A DNA stretch of 64,000 nt from Halopseudomonas pelagia CL-AP6. GTDB taxonomy: Bacteria > Pseudomonadota > Gammaproteobacteria > Pseudomonadales > Pseudomonadaceae. Below are positions 1 through 8,809 of this stretch, one piece after another. The notes beneath the pieces are model-generated. The model saw only the letters and a list, made by a program, of their open reading frames with translations, was not told the DNA's origin and ran no database searches. Each line of letters begins with the position of its first letter. The first letter of the stretch is position 1. The translations under genes were made by a program, and so were the position numbers. The stretch is taken from the NCBI RefSeq assembly GCF_000410875.1, contig NZ_AROI01000016.1, positions 124,001 through 188,000 on the forward strand, read 5' to 3'.

Positions 1-315
1 GGTCGACAAACCCTAAACAGATACTCCACACAACCCCCTTGAGGTCTCAATGACTCCACTCCGTCAGGAGCCACCTTCTGGAAAACAGCTCTGCCAAAGC
101 ACAGCGCTGACAAGCATTACCGCGACGCCAACGCTTACGTTGCTGCCTCGCCTCACCAGATATCCCACACACCAGCGCTGCCGGAATGTCACCGTGCCTT
201 GCTTGCTGGTTTGTCGTGCCGGTTGATCCGTTCGCCTATAAGACCGAGCTCGGTATCCCCACCCGAACTTTTGTAACCAAAGCTTCATGAAAGAAATCGA
301 GGGGGTGATAACGAG

Positions 316-480
316 GTGAACAATGTGGCGGTCAGCGACTTAAAATCTGGCAAATCTATCGTGGCTTGGTGCTATGACGACTTGATGGCAAAAAATGGAG
401 TCAGAGAATCAACCAAGAGGACATTGGGTGGCCAGCTAGCCAAACGTATGCTCCCGCACCTTGCCACAACACAGATGTAA
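316..480 (+). CDS. small hypothetical ORF, possibly a gene remnant
   Basis: A 54-codon frame opens at GTG 316 behind a purine-rich GAGGGGGTGA about 8 bases upstream and closes at TAA 478-480. The product has a mixed, soluble-looking composition and no motif I recognise. It could be the tail of a decayed gene at the left edge. The preceding 315 bases hold no convincing gene; a 74-aa reverse frame at 64-288 lacks family resemblance and a ribosome-binding site. Confidence 0.25.
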   Translation: MNNVAVSDLKSGKSIVAWCYDDLMAKNGVRESTKRTLGGQLAKRMLPHLATTQM

Positions 481-531
481 CTCTATAATTCAGTGTGTTA
501 TATAGATTTAATCGAGATAAAGCACAATATA

Positions 532-846
532 ATGTATTTAAATATCAGAAAGCCTGACGAGATCATTAAGCTCCTTTGTATGCGTTTGCGTACAGAACGG
601 CTATCTCAACAGATGACACAAGCCGAAGTGGCCGCACGCGCCGGCATTGGCGTCAATACCCTGTCCAATCTGGAAGCTGGTCGTAACATCGGGTTTGACA
701 GTCTCGTACGTGTAGCCATGGTGCTAGGCCGCCTCGATGAGCTGGAGAACCTGTTCAAGCCAAAGCTGGACAGCCTCGACGACATTCATCGCTATGAAAA
801 CAGCGCCCAGCGTCAACGCATCAAAAAGAAGAGCAACAATGCTTAA
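532..846 (+). CDS. hipB: HipB-like XRE-family antitoxin and repressor
   Basis: This 104-aa protein carries a Cro/CI helix-turn-helix at about residues 28-60 (MTQAEVAARAGIGVNTLSNLE is the core). HipB antitoxins bind operator DNA and neutralise the HipA kinase. I place the start at ATG 532; an in-frame ATG at 493 would add 13 residues with no helix-turn-helix relevance. The stop overlaps the next start (ATGCTTAA at 839-846), which suggests translational coupling with hipA. Autoregulation of the pair is known for the family, not shown here. Confidence 0.82.
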   Translation: MYLNIRKPDEIIKLLCMRLRTERLSQQMTQAEVAARAGIGVNTLSNLEAGRNIGFDSLVRVAMVLGRLDELENLFKPKLDSLDDIHRYENSAQRQRIKKKSNNA

Positions 847-2101
847 ACAAGTGGATGTTTACTACGATGGTTGGGGCGAGCACTGGCGGTGGGGCTCTTT
901 GGTGCTTTCGACCACGATCACCGGCCGTCCTCTGATCGCTTTCGAATACAGTGACGAGGCCCGGAAGCGGGGGCTGGAACTGTCAGCCCTCACCCTCCCT
1001 TTGGCTGGCCCCAAGCTACGCAAGGACTTCCCCGAACACCAGATGGGGCTGCCAGGCCCAGTCTATGACTCGCTTCCTGATGGCTGGGGAATGCTGCTGA
1101 TGGATCGCTTATTCAAGCGTCGCGGCCTCAACCCTGCGCGTATTGGCCCATTAGAGCGGTTGACGCATATCGGCCCCCACGCCATGGGTGCAATGTCATT
1201 CGAGCCCGCAACCACCGGGATTTCTGAGCCAGCCGAGGAGATACCGCTCACCCAACTGGCAGTGGAAATTCAAGATGTACTCAGTGGCGAAGGGGGAGAG
1301 TTTCTGCAACGGCTATTGCTTATCGGGGGCTCTCCGCATGGTGCCAGGCCAAAGGCGTTGCTGTATCGCAATGCAGGGCAAGGAACCTTCACTACTGCGG
1401 ATGCACCCGGCCTGGAAGCCTGGCTGGTCAAATTCCCCGCGCAAAACGAGCACCCAGAAGTATGTGCCATTGAAACTGTCTACGCCCAATGCCTGCGAGA
1501 ATGCGGGATCAGCACCCCAGATACTGAGTACTTCGACCTTCCCAACGGCCAAGCAGCCTTTGCCAGCAAACGCTTTGACCGTCAGCAAAGAATGCGGGTG
1601 CCCATGCAAAGCCTCGCGGCCTTTACCCAGGCAGATTTCCGCAATCCCGGTGCGTTGGACTATGTCAGTTTTTTGCGTGCAACCGGATTTTGCACCAATG
1701 ACGTGCGAGAAAAAGCACGGGCATTTGAACGTGCGGTCTTCAACATCGTATTCAACAACCGGGACGACCACCCTAAAAACTTCGCATACACCATGTCAGC
1801 CACCGGACACTGGAAGCTGGCACCAGCTTATGACGTTACATTCTGTGAGGGGCCGGCTGGATACCACCAAATGGATGTGATGGGTGAGGCATTGCACATC
1901 GACCGCAAGCGCCTCCTCTCCCTGGGGATGGAAGAAGCGGAGCTGTCGGCGCAAACCGCAGCCTATATGATCGATAACATGTGCCATGTAGCGAGCAGTT
2001 TCACGGCCAGTGCCGAGCACCTGCTGCCTGGCCGAATAACCCCAGACACATTGCGCACGGTTCAACAGCGCATCGACGATAATATCCGCTTGCTGCGTTG
2101 A
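839..2101 (+). CDS. hipA: HipA-like serine/threonine kinase toxin
   Basis: This 420-aa protein has the full HipA layout: an N-terminal subdomain (about residues 1-110), a GGSPHGARPK-type nucleotide loop near the middle, and the C-terminal kinase core. The catalytic-loop motif NNRDDHPKNF lies near residues 306-315, and the metal-binding AYD of LAPAYDVTF follows near 327-335. Family members phosphorylate GltX or similar targets and cause growth arrest. The length is normal for single-chain HipA, so this is not the split HipBST form. The start is ATG 839, inside the last codons of hipB; an upstream in-frame start at 737 would overlap hipB extensively and is rejected. Confidence 0.88.
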   Translation: MLKQVDVYYDGWGEHWRWGSLVLSTTITGRPLIAFEYSDEARKRGLELSALTLPLAGPKLRKDFPEHQMGLPGPVYDSLPDGWGMLLMDRLFKRRGLNPARIGPLERLTHIGPHAMGAMSFEPATTGISEPAEEIPLTQLAVEIQDVLSGEGGEFLQRLLLIGGSPHGARPKALLYRNAGQGTFTTADAPGLEAWLVKFPAQNEHPEVCAIETVYAQCLRECGISTPDTEYFDLPNGQAAFASKRFDRQQRMRVPMQSLAAFTQADFRNPGALDYVSFLRATGFCTNDVREKARAFERAVFNIVFNNRDDHPKNFAYTMSATGHWKLAPAYDVTFCEGPAGYHQMDVMGEALHIDRKRLLSLGMEEAELSAQTAAYMIDNMCHVASSFTASAEHLLPGRITPDTLRTVQQRIDDNIRLLR

Positions 2102-2258
2102 TCTCACTTTGGTTCTGGCTAGCTGTGATCCCTCAGCAGGTTGTTCGCTCGGACAGAAAGAACATATTCCCCCTAGTGGGGTTACCAGCTTGACCGCACA
2201 GGCTTGGTGATAACAGAATGAGTCTCAAAATCTGTCTATGGCGCACAAGGAGAAAGCC

Positions 2259-2849
2259 ATGCCCAAAAAAATAAAGAAAGGACTGCTTGTTTACCATTTG
2301 ACAGCGCTGGGAAATCTTCCATCTATTCTTGAGCATGGTCTCAAATCCCGCTCCACCTTACCCAGCGCCAACTTCGAAGATATAGCCGATCAAGAAATAA
2401 TAACTTCAAGAAGAAAAAATGGGCTGGAAGAGCTCGTACCCTTCCATTTCTTTTCAAAAACGCCTTTTGACTACGCTGCTCAACACAATCATCGCGAACA
2501 GCCTTTTGTGTTCATAACAGTCAAAAGGAATTATGCATCCGAAAATAATTGGAGAATTATCCCAAGCCACCCGTTAAGTGGCCAAGCACCGAATATCATG
2601 GATTATAAATCAGGATTTGACGCCATAAACTGGGATCTAATGGAAAGCGATCAGCATCGCTACGATACAAATCCAGAATACAAGCAAACCTGCATGGCAG
2701 AGTGTCTATCGGAAAGTACTATAGATGCAAAAAACTTTCACTCTATCTTGGTCAGAAGAGAAGATGATGCGATAAGGGTAAGAGCAATGCTTAATAATTT
2801 TGGACTCAAAATGCATCTAAATATACAACCGCATATGTTTGTAGGATGA
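2259..2849 (+). CDS. divergent DarT-like (DUF4433-type) ADP-ribosyltransferase
   Basis: The 196-aa product resembles the DarT fold. It has a YHLTALGNLPSIL N-terminal NAD-pocket motif (residues 12-24), a VPFHFF strand (60-65) and a MAECL motif (146-150) whose E148 matches the catalytic glutamate of DarT. DarT enzymes ADP-ribosylate DNA bases. AAGGAG at 2247-2252, six bases before ATG 2259, fixes the start; the ATG at 2238 would place this site inside the gene. It lies 4 bases upstream of a canonical darT, so the two are probably co-transcribed. It is clearly different from its neighbour and may recognise another base or sequence; that is inference. It could also be an inactive paralogue. Confidence 0.68.
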   Translation: MPKKIKKGLLVYHLTALGNLPSILEHGLKSRSTLPSANFEDIADQEIITSRRKNGLEELVPFHFFSKTPFDYAAQHNHREQPFVFITVKRNYASENNWRIIPSHPLSGQAPNIMDYKSGFDAINWDLMESDQHRYDTNPEYKQTCMAECLSESTIDAKNFHSILVRREDDAIRVRAMLNNFGLKMHLNIQPHMFVG

Positions 2850-2853
2850 TTAC

Positions 2854-3501
2854 ATGCATTATTCAAGCCTGAACCCACAGAAAGCGCTGATCTGGCGCAT
2901 TGTCCACCGTGATAACATCCCGTGGATTCTGGATAATGGCTTGCACTGCGGCAACAGCCCGATGCAGTCGCCTGCCTGGGTTCATATCGGCAACCCCGAC
3001 CTCACGGATAAACGGGGTTTTTGCCCTGTGCCCGCTGGACAGGCAGGCTACCTCAATGATTACGTTCCCTTCTACTTCACTCCATTCTCACCGATGATGA
3101 GGAATATTCATACTGGCTGGGGCGGAATCCGACAACGGGCCAATGATGAAATCGTCATCCTGGTGTCTAACCTGCCCAAACTGAATGAAATGGGGCTTCA
3201 CTACGTGTTTACCGATGGCCATGCCTACTACGCTTGGTCAAAATTTTATACGGATCTTCGCGATCTGGACAAAATTGATTGGCCTATCATCCAGGCTAGG
3301 GATTTCAAGCGTGATCCGAATGATCCAGGCAAATTTGAGCGCTATCAAGCAGAAGCCTTGATTTACCAGCATTGTCCCGTAGCTGCACTGGATGGGATGA
3401 TTTGCTACAATGAGCAGACGCGAAATCTACTGAACCAATGGCTGGTAGCACGTCAGATTGCCATACCAGTGCATGCCCGACCAACATGGTATTTCTCATG
3501 A
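2854..3501 (+). CDS. darT: DarT-type DNA ADP-ribosyltransferase toxin
   Basis: This 215-aa protein follows the DarT (DUF4433) consensus along its whole length: [18 protein letters not shown] (residues 13-30), a KR pair at 53-54, [14 protein letters not shown] (69-82), VFTDGHA (118-124), IDW (141-143) and [10 protein letters not shown] (161-170). R54 and E167 occupy the positions of the catalytic arginine and glutamate of characterised DarT. DarT2 enzymes ADP-ribosylate thymidine in single-stranded DNA. AGGA lies about 9 bases before the start. Its stop overlaps the darG start as ATGA, so toxin and antitoxin are coupled. Confidence 0.9.
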   Translation: MHYSSLNPQKALIWRIVHRDNIPWILDNGLHCGNSPMQSPAWVHIGNPDLTDKRGFCPVPAGQAGYLNDYVPFYFTPFSPMMRNIHTGWGGIRQRANDEIVILVSNLPKLNEMGLHYVFTDGHAYYAWSKFYTDLRDLDKIDWPIIQARDFKRDPNDPGKFERYQAEALIYQHCPVAALDGMICYNEQTRNLLNQWLVARQIAIPVHARPTWYFS

Positions 3502-4565
3502 TTCACTTTACGAAAGGCAACTTGTTGGAAGCTGAAACCGACGCCCTGGTGAATACCGTGAATACCGTTGGCGTCATGGGAAAAGGCATTGCCCTCATGT
3601 TCAAGGAGCGTTTTCCTGAAAATATGGCCGCCTATGCCTCTGCATGTAAGCGAGGCGAGGTAGTAACGGGAAAGATGTTTGTAACGGACACTGGCGAGTT
3701 AATGGGGCCAAAGTGGATTATTAACTTCCCAACCAAGCAGCATTGGCGTTCCCCATCAAGGATAGAATGGATTGAAAGCGGTCTAATAGATTTGCGCAAT
3801 ATCATTATAAAAAAGCAGATAAGATCAATCGCCATACCGCCACTTGGATCTGGAAATGGCGGCCTGAACTGGCAAGACGTAAAACCAGTAATAGAGCAAG
3901 CCCTGGCTGGCTTGGATGACGTTGAAATTCTAGTTTATGAGCCCACGTCTACCTATCAGAACGTTCAAAAGAAAAGTGGCGTAAAAAAACTGACGCCTGC
4001 TCGAGCGATGATAGCGGGGCTCGTTCAGCGCTATTGGGTCATGGGGATGGAATGCAGCATGCTGGAAATCCAGAAGCTGGCTTGGTTTTTACAGCGCGTT
4101 ATTGAGTCGAAAGGGCTTAGAAATGAATTGAAGCTCCACTTCGAAGCCAATTATTATGGCCCATACGCGAACAATCTTGACCACCTGCTGAACGCGCTGG
4201 ATGGTAGCTACCTAAAAGCTGAAAAGCGGATTCCAGACTGCAACCCGCTGGACGTTATCGCATTTGATGACTCCAAAAAAGAATATGTGGAAGCCTTTCT
4301 TAACAGTGAAGGGAAGGACTATTTGCCAGCGATGGAAAAGGCAAGCGAGATCATCAATGGTTTTGAGTCACCCTACGGCTTGGAACTGCTGTCTACGGTC
4401 GACTGGCTGTTAGTAAATGGCGGCTGTGAATTTACCGTAGAGTCTATTAGAGCAGGCATGACACGCTGGCCAGCAGGAAAACAGTGGGCCGATCGAAAAC
4501 TCACCTTGTTCGATGATAAGAGTCTACAAATTGCGATAGAACGCCTGAAAACGATCGCATTGTAA
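3498..4565 (+). CDS. darG: DarG macrodomain antitoxin
   Basis: This 355-aa protein has an N-terminal macrodomain (about residues 1-150, with the ligand-loop sequences [15 protein letters not shown] and [13 protein letters not shown]). A C-terminal domain (about 165-350) is typical of DarG. The macrodomain removes ADP-ribose from DNA, and the C-terminal domain is known to bind DarT directly. I set the start at ATG 3498, overlapping the darT stop; the longer frame from 3438 lies inside darT. It is the only antitoxin gene visible for two DarT-like toxins in the operon. Confidence 0.9.
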   Translation: MIHFTKGNLLEAETDALVNTVNTVGVMGKGIALMFKERFPENMAAYASACKRGEVVTGKMFVTDTGELMGPKWIINFPTKQHWRSPSRIEWIESGLIDLRNIIIKKQIRSIAIPPLGSGNGGLNWQDVKPVIEQALAGLDDVEILVYEPTSTYQNVQKKSGVKKLTPARAMIAGLVQRYWVMGMECSMLEIQKLAWFLQRVIESKGLRNELKLHFEANYYGPYANNLDHLLNALDGSYLKAEKRIPDCNPLDVIAFDDSKKEYVEAFLNSEGKDYLPAMEKASEIINGFESPYGLELLSTVDWLLVNGGCEFTVESIRAGMTRWPAGKQWADRKLTLFDDKSLQIAIERLKTIAL

Positions 4566-4886
4566 ACGCCTCGGCTTGCTCCATCATGCCATTGCCTATG
4601 TGCTTGGAGATAGGGACGCCAACCGCTAATGTCTCGAGCATCTCAAACCAAACCGCCGCCGCAGGAAAGCGCTGCGGCAAATAACCATAATTATGGCGCA
4701 TTTAAATTTAAAATGAACAAGCAGATGACCCTGCTTGTCTACAGTTCTGATGATGGTACCCTAGGATGCCGGCTAACTTAAAAAGAGGCAGCGTCGTAGA
4801 AGTGACTAATAAGGTCGGTGCGCTGTTTGAGGAAGAAGTAGACGTCCATGACATCAAGATCCTTTTGAGGCTTTCTGTTGTTACTG
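4566..4886. other. gene-poor stretch with a possible decayed reverse-strand frame
   Basis: No convincing gene lies between darG and the next reverse-strand gene. On the reverse strand, 4701 down to about 4566 reads HNYG...AVWFEMLE, but it has no ribosome-binding site and its frame runs into the darG 3' end. A similar HNYG...AVWFE reading occurs at about 46091-46250, so both may be remnants of one small gene family. Confidence 0.3.
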
Positions 4887-5867
4887 CTAGTTCCAGCCTC
4901 GGAACAGGGCCGAGCGCGCAGTAATGCGTTCGTCTGTTGACAGTAACTGTATCAGCCAGTTGTTTTCTGAGTTGACGAAAACGCTGTGCAAAACGACGTC
5001 GAACTTTTCCTTGGATACTGCCATGGTCTCGCTGTCCAGGTCGGCCAGCGTGCCGGCGAGGTAGTCCGGGAGCCTGATCAGCTCATCGAAGCGGTGTTTG
5101 CCGGTTTTCTCAGGAATCTCAAAGCGAAGAGTGGCTAAAGATGATCCAATGTTTTGGGTCTCCCTCTGCTCAGGTGTGGTGAGTTCGATCGCTTGGGTCA
5201 GGTAGTACACGTATGCTAAATCGGACACCACTGCATCATGCCGCTCAAAAAGCGCATCTCGGTCAGAAATCCAACGGATTGCCCTAGCACTCACCGCTTG
5301 GTTGAGCATGTTGCAAAGGGTCGCCACCATCGCAGCCACCAGATGAATTTGCCTGGCTAATTTCGCATTTACATTCTTGTGGCTCAGATCTCGCTTGAAG
5401 GCACTCAGCCTTTTGATAGCGCTCTGGTGATAGTCAATGTCACGCGCATCCTGATAAAGAGAAAGACGGTCATCCAGAAAGGATATAGCTCCGGCGACCA
5501 GAGCGCTCATAGCCTCGACGCTCAGATAGTTGCGCAGCAATGCAGCATCCCGCCTCATGACGAACGAGACGCTGAACGTCACAGGCACCTCGCAGGCCAG
5601 GTACTGGACCAGGCCGAGCGGAACCTTGTTTGTGTTCTTCAAGTCTTTGGGCGCCGCACCGGCTATGTACTCGCAGATGTTCTCAGTCGTGTCGTGTGGA
5701 GCGACAATTACAAAGCTGAAGACGTCGTTTCCTTTGTGGACGTCGCCAATGCAGTAGTCCGAGACCACTGACCATGGCATGCCAGCTGGATAACGAGAAA
5801 ACCACTGTTTCAACTGCAATCGCGTTGTCGCAGTGGCTTGAACCAGGATGGGAAGCAGATCAATCAT
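4887..5867 (-). CDS. hypothetical protein paired with an Abi_C-type gene
   Basis: The 326-aa product is not recognised. It looks soluble, mostly alpha-helical in the middle (about residues 120-240), with a beta-rich first third and no signal peptide or obvious catalytic signature. It starts at ATG 5867, 14 bases after the stop of the upstream reverse-strand gene, so the two are probably one transcript. Because the partner resembles an abortive-infection protein and the surroundings are defence modules, a defence role is likely but unproven. Confidence 0.6.
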   Translation of the reverse strand: MIDLLPILVQATATTRLQLKQWFSRYPAGMPWSVVSDYCIGDVHKGNDVFSFVIVAPHDTTENICEYIAGAAPKDLKNTNKVPLGLVQYLACEVPVTFSVSFVMRRDAALLRNYLSVEAMSALVAGAISFLDDRLSLYQDARDIDYHQSAIKRLSAFKRDLSHKNVNAKLARQIHLVAAMVATLCNMLNQAVSARAIRWISDRDALFERHDAVVSDLAYVYYLTQAIELTTPEQRETQNIGSSLATLRFEIPEKTGKHRFDELIRLPDYLAGTLADLDSETMAVSKEKFDVVLHSVFVNSENNWLIQLLSTDERITARSALFRGWN

Positions 5868-5881
5868 AGCCTAAGACAAGA

Positions 5882-6718
5882 CTACCTTTCATGGGTCGCC
5901 AACTTTGCTAGCAAGTAGCTGGCGACGGTGCCAATAGACTCAATTGCTGCCTTGGCCTCAGCATTTGTCAGCGTAGGAAGCCATGGCCGCCCGTGACCAG
6001 TCCCCTGCTTGTTCCGAACGCGGTTCACACCGAGCGCAGTAGCGAACAACCCCCGCTCCATCGCGCGGACAGGCGACTCGCCCTTAACTTCGGGTATCTC
6101 AGGCACCGCAAGATCCAGCGCAATGAAAGCCATGCCCAATAAAGCCTGAAAGTTGGCACCTGCGGGATAGTCTCCTCTTATTGTCATAAGCACATGGGCA
6201 GCAGTGGCCTCAAGCAGATCCTTGCCGGTTCCAGCCACAAGAGCTGCATCCTCGGCCCCTTGCTGGGCGCGCTGCGCGTAGGCCAACAATGCATCGGTCA
6301 ACTCTGGACCACGAAGCGCTGTAAGCACTTTCGGGATAAGTGTCCCGTCGTCTGCAAGGAGAAAGCCGACGCTGTCGCAGGCAGACTTGGCGTTCACAAT
6401 CGCCTCGGTGCCAACGAAGTTTGGCGCCGCCGTACGGAAGCCGCCGCACGCACGAATCTTCCCCAAGAGCCCCATCGCAAACTGCGATGCGGCGGTGGGG
6501 TTGGCCGTCATTGCCTCGTACAGCACAGCTCTGACCCGCTTGGACTTCCCGATTACCTGCCCCTGTTGCTTGGGATCAAAGGTCCTCAGTCCAGACGCAT
6601 TGATCTGAAATTCGATGTCCGAATGTGATGGCTCTCGATAGATTCCGTTATTACCCGAGTCGTCTACCAACTGGGCAAATGCGTGTACGACCATGTCTGT
6701 AACAAGAATGTGCGGCAT
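5882..6718 (-). CDS. abortive-infection (Abi_C-like) family protein
   Basis: This is a 278-aa protein. The C-terminal third (VNRVRNKQGTGHGRPWLP, then a helix with ASYLL) matches the Abi_C pattern of a conserved RNK-x-GxGHG turn followed by a long helix, found at the end of many abortive-infection proteins. The N-terminal two thirds are unassigned. I prefer ATG 6718 with GAAAG upstream; a TTG at 6730 is also possible. Together with the gene at 4887-5867 it forms a candidate two-gene anti-phage module. The domain call is moderately sure; the mechanism is unknown. Confidence 0.6.
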   Translation of the reverse strand: MPHILVTDMVVHAFAQLVDDSGNNGIYREPSHSDIEFQINASGLRTFDPKQQGQVIGKSKRVRAVLYEAMTANPTAASQFAMGLLGKIRACGGFRTAAPNFVGTEAIVNAKSACDSVGFLLADDGTLIPKVLTALRGPELTDALLAYAQRAQQGAEDAALVAGTGKDLLEATAAHVLMTIRGDYPAGANFQALLGMAFIALDLAVPEIPEVKGESPVRAMERGLFATALGVNRVRNKQGTGHGRPWLPTLTNAEAKAAIESIGTVASYLLAKLATHER

Positions 6719-6903
6719 ATTATCTTTCAATCAGGGAATCAAGCGCTCGTATGCGATGTGGTTCACCCGATACTGGTCTAAAGACACCGACAACTCAAAT
6801 AGATAATAAGAAAATGCGTGCCTTGCTTGCGCCGTCGGCACACAACACGACCGTTGCCTGCTCACCCGCCTAGTTGAAACTACTGCTGGGGTGACACCCA
6901 TAT

Positions 6904-7914
6904 TTAAACCACAACCGGCACAGCATTCACCCAACACCCCTCGCTTTCCGCATCAAAGAAATCCACCTGGATATCCCCTAACTCCTGCTGAAGGGTCTGC
7001 AGGGCATGATAGCAGTAGGCCTGATCATTACGATAAACAGACACAGCTACTCGACGAATCCCGCTATTACACATCCGCTTCAGTAGATGCGTGTCATGCT
7101 CACCCATCCCCCAACCGAATATCGTCAACGTGGTTCGCTGCGATGCGAGCACTTCACGGTAAACAGTCGACAGGTAGTAGCTGTTCTGGATGGACGCTAC
7201 CTTCTGCGGCATCGTGCCCTCGCTGACGAACAACGGTACCACTCTCTCCCTGCGCCATTCCGCCAGAATGGCATCTAACAGCGCCTCGCCCTCACTGTGA
7301 ATCTTGAGCTCCTGCTCCACTGCATTTCGGCACAGGGCCAGGCTGCCATGAGGGTAGAAAACAAGGGTGTTGGTCCGCTCGCGGTAGGTTTCCCGGAAGC
7401 GCCACCAGTTATCGTCAAAGGCGGCATTCCAGAGGAAACAATCTTTAAAAAGATGCCCGTCTCGAACATCAAGCCCATAGGTCATCGTCCAGTAGACCAA
7501 CAGGTCGTAGTTCAACGATAAAACAGTATCGAACCCCTTGAGGAACTGATACATGCCAGGCAGCTGATCGCGAACTTCATCATATTCAGGGTGAACATCG
7601 CGTACAGCCTGAATCAGACACTCACGCACATTCACGTATGCGTCATAGGTACGCGTGTCTGCCACCTGAAGAGATCTGTTGATGTTGGATGCCTGCCAGA
7701 CCAGCCTGAGAATCAGCTCGAAATCACAGGTATGGAAGAAATCGAACAGCTGATTCACGTCATCCGCCAGCAAGCCTGCTCTATTAGCATATTGCAAAAG
7801 AGAGCCGTAACCGAGGCTGGGTGAAACAGCCATGCTCGCACCATTGCCCAGCAGAATCGTACCTTGATGATATTGGGGTGCAATATCCTCCCAAGGTAAA
7901 ATTAGAAACGGCAT
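6904..7914 (-). CDS. DUF4917 / SIR2-like protein, candidate NAD-dependent defence effector
   Basis: This 336-aa protein begins with ILLGNGASMAVSPSLGYGSLL, a Rossmann-type glycine loop. It continues with VLSLNYDLLVYW, FYPHGSLAL and FGWGMGEHDTHLL. The order GxGxS, NYD, HGS and Gx-D is shared with SIR2-like effectors such as ThsA, where the Asn and His of equivalent motifs are catalytic. AAGGAG (7926-7921) lies six bases from ATG 7914 and fixes the start. It is the last gene of a reverse-strand operon beginning at 8757. NADase activity is inferred from motif order only. Confidence 0.72.
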   Translation of the reverse strand: MPFLILPWEDIAPQYHQGTILLGNGASMAVSPSLGYGSLLQYANRAGLLADDVNQLFDFFHTCDFELILRLVWQASNINRSLQVADTRTYDAYVNVRECLIQAVRDVHPEYDEVRDQLPGMYQFLKGFDTVLSLNYDLLVYWTMTYGLDVRDGHLFKDCFLWNAAFDDNWWRFRETYRERTNTLVFYPHGSLALCRNAVEQELKIHSEGEALLDAILAEWRRERVVPLFVSEGTMPQKVASIQNSYYLSTVYREVLASQRTTLTIFGWGMGEHDTHLLKRMCNSGIRRVAVSVYRNDQAYCYHALQTLQQELGDIQVDFFDAESEGCWVNAVPVVV

Positions 7915-7949
7915 AACCTGCTCCTTGTAGCATGACTGTATTGCTCCCC

Positions 7950-8108
7950 TCACCGCACCACTTCTCCCCCGACTCGCCTGCGCTCAACCAACACAAACAG
8001 ACCGGCAAACACCCGTTTCCAACGCCCAGACCGGTCGGTGATTTCCGCGTAGCCCACCTTCCTGGGGGCATTGGCCAGGCGCCAGCAGCGCCATGCATAC
8101 CATTTCAT
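7950..8108 (-). CDS. small basic hypothetical protein in the DUF4917 operon
   Basis: This 52-aa frame is rich in Arg, Lys and Trp (it begins MKWYAWRCWRLANAPRK). It opens at ATG 8108 with AGGGA about six bases upstream, only 10 bases after the stop of the preceding gene, and ends 35 bases before the DUF4917 start. Spacing and the ribosome-binding site support translation. No family is recognised. It could be a small regulator or antitoxin of the operon, or simply a chance frame. Confidence 0.42.
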   Translation of the reverse strand: MKWYAWRCWRLANAPRKVGYAEITDRSGRWKRVFAGLFVLVERRRVGGEVVR

Positions 8109-8118
8109 AACGATCCCT

Positions 8119-8757
8119 TTACTGTCCGACAGCATCTGGATTCAGATCAGGTTGTTCGAGGAGGTGGCCGATATCTCCATCCAACCAGCGATGCAACATG
8201 GAGTAGTTCATGGCGAATGCCGGCACCTGAAGCAGTTGGTCAGAGAAGGCCTCACTGATGATTCGCTTGATCAACAAAGGGGCTTCTCGACAGGCCAGCA
8301 GAATCGATACATCCCGTCGAAATGACTCCAGAGGGCAAATCGGGTCCTGCAGTGCGAGCCCCGTAAACCAGCGAAACAGCAGGTTGTAGTTCAGCTGCTC
8401 ATGCAGCTGAAACTCATTGGGAATCGAGTACAGCAATTGCAGCAGGAGCGCGCGTATCAGGCGGTCGGTGGAGAGCTTCAGCTTCCGCTCAGTGGCCAGT
8501 GTCGCAAGCATCTCGGCGTGATCCGAGAGGATGGCATCCACTTCCGGTTTGGCCTGCACCAGGATGTGGTTGGGTTGCAGGTAGCTGCATATATCCTTCA
8601 GTGCAAGCAGCCATTCATCCTGAGAGACAATATAGGCCCAGGGCCGACCGTAGCGGCATACCGCAACCGGTCGCTCCTGTGCCGCTTCAATCACCTTTGC
8701 CAGATTCTGCCCCAACTCCTGCATCCCCACGCTTTCACACCGCCCCTTGCGACACAT
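8119..8757 (-). CDS. chimeric protein: Phd/YefM-like N-terminus and IS5-type DUF772-like domain
   Basis: The 212-aa protein joins two recognisable pieces. Residues 12-50 (MQELGQNLAKVIEAAQERP, then RYGRPWAYIVSQDEW) look like a Phd/YefM antitoxin DNA-binding domain. Residues about 98-150 (LIRALLLQLLYSIPNE, then LNYNLLFRWFTGLAL) look like the N-terminal DUF772 domain of IS5-family transposases. The transposase catalytic domain is absent, so it cannot transpose by itself. GGAGG precedes ATG 8757 by 7-8 bases. It lies 52 bases after the exoprotein gene on the same strand and leads the operon with 8108-7950 and 7914-6904. A regulatory role is inferred. Confidence 0.62.
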   Translation of the reverse strand: MCRKGRCESVGMQELGQNLAKVIEAAQERPVAVCRYGRPWAYIVSQDEWLLALKDICSYLQPNHILVQAKPEVDAILSDHAEMLATLATERKLKLSTDRLIRALLLQLLYSIPNEFQLHEQLNYNLLFRWFTGLALQDPICPLESFRRDVSILLACREAPLLIKRIISEAFSDQLLQVPAFAMNYSMLHRWLDGDIGHLLEQPDLNPDAVGQ

Positions 8758-8809
8758 GCTTCACCCTCCTGTGCTGTTGTCCTGACAGAGAAGCCAGTTG
8801 CAATCACGG

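Noticed and set aside
64-288. Reverse 74-codon frame at the left edge
   Set aside because: No ribosome-binding site, no recognisable motif, composition like random sequence.
737-838. Upstream extension of hipA to 737
   Set aside because: It would overlap hipB by over 100 bp; the ATG at 839 overlaps the hipB stop in the usual coupled manner and gives a normal HipA N-terminus.
8119-8757. Intact IS5-family transposase
   Set aside because: Only the DUF772-like DNA-binding part is present; no DDE catalytic domain and no terminal inverted repeats were seen.
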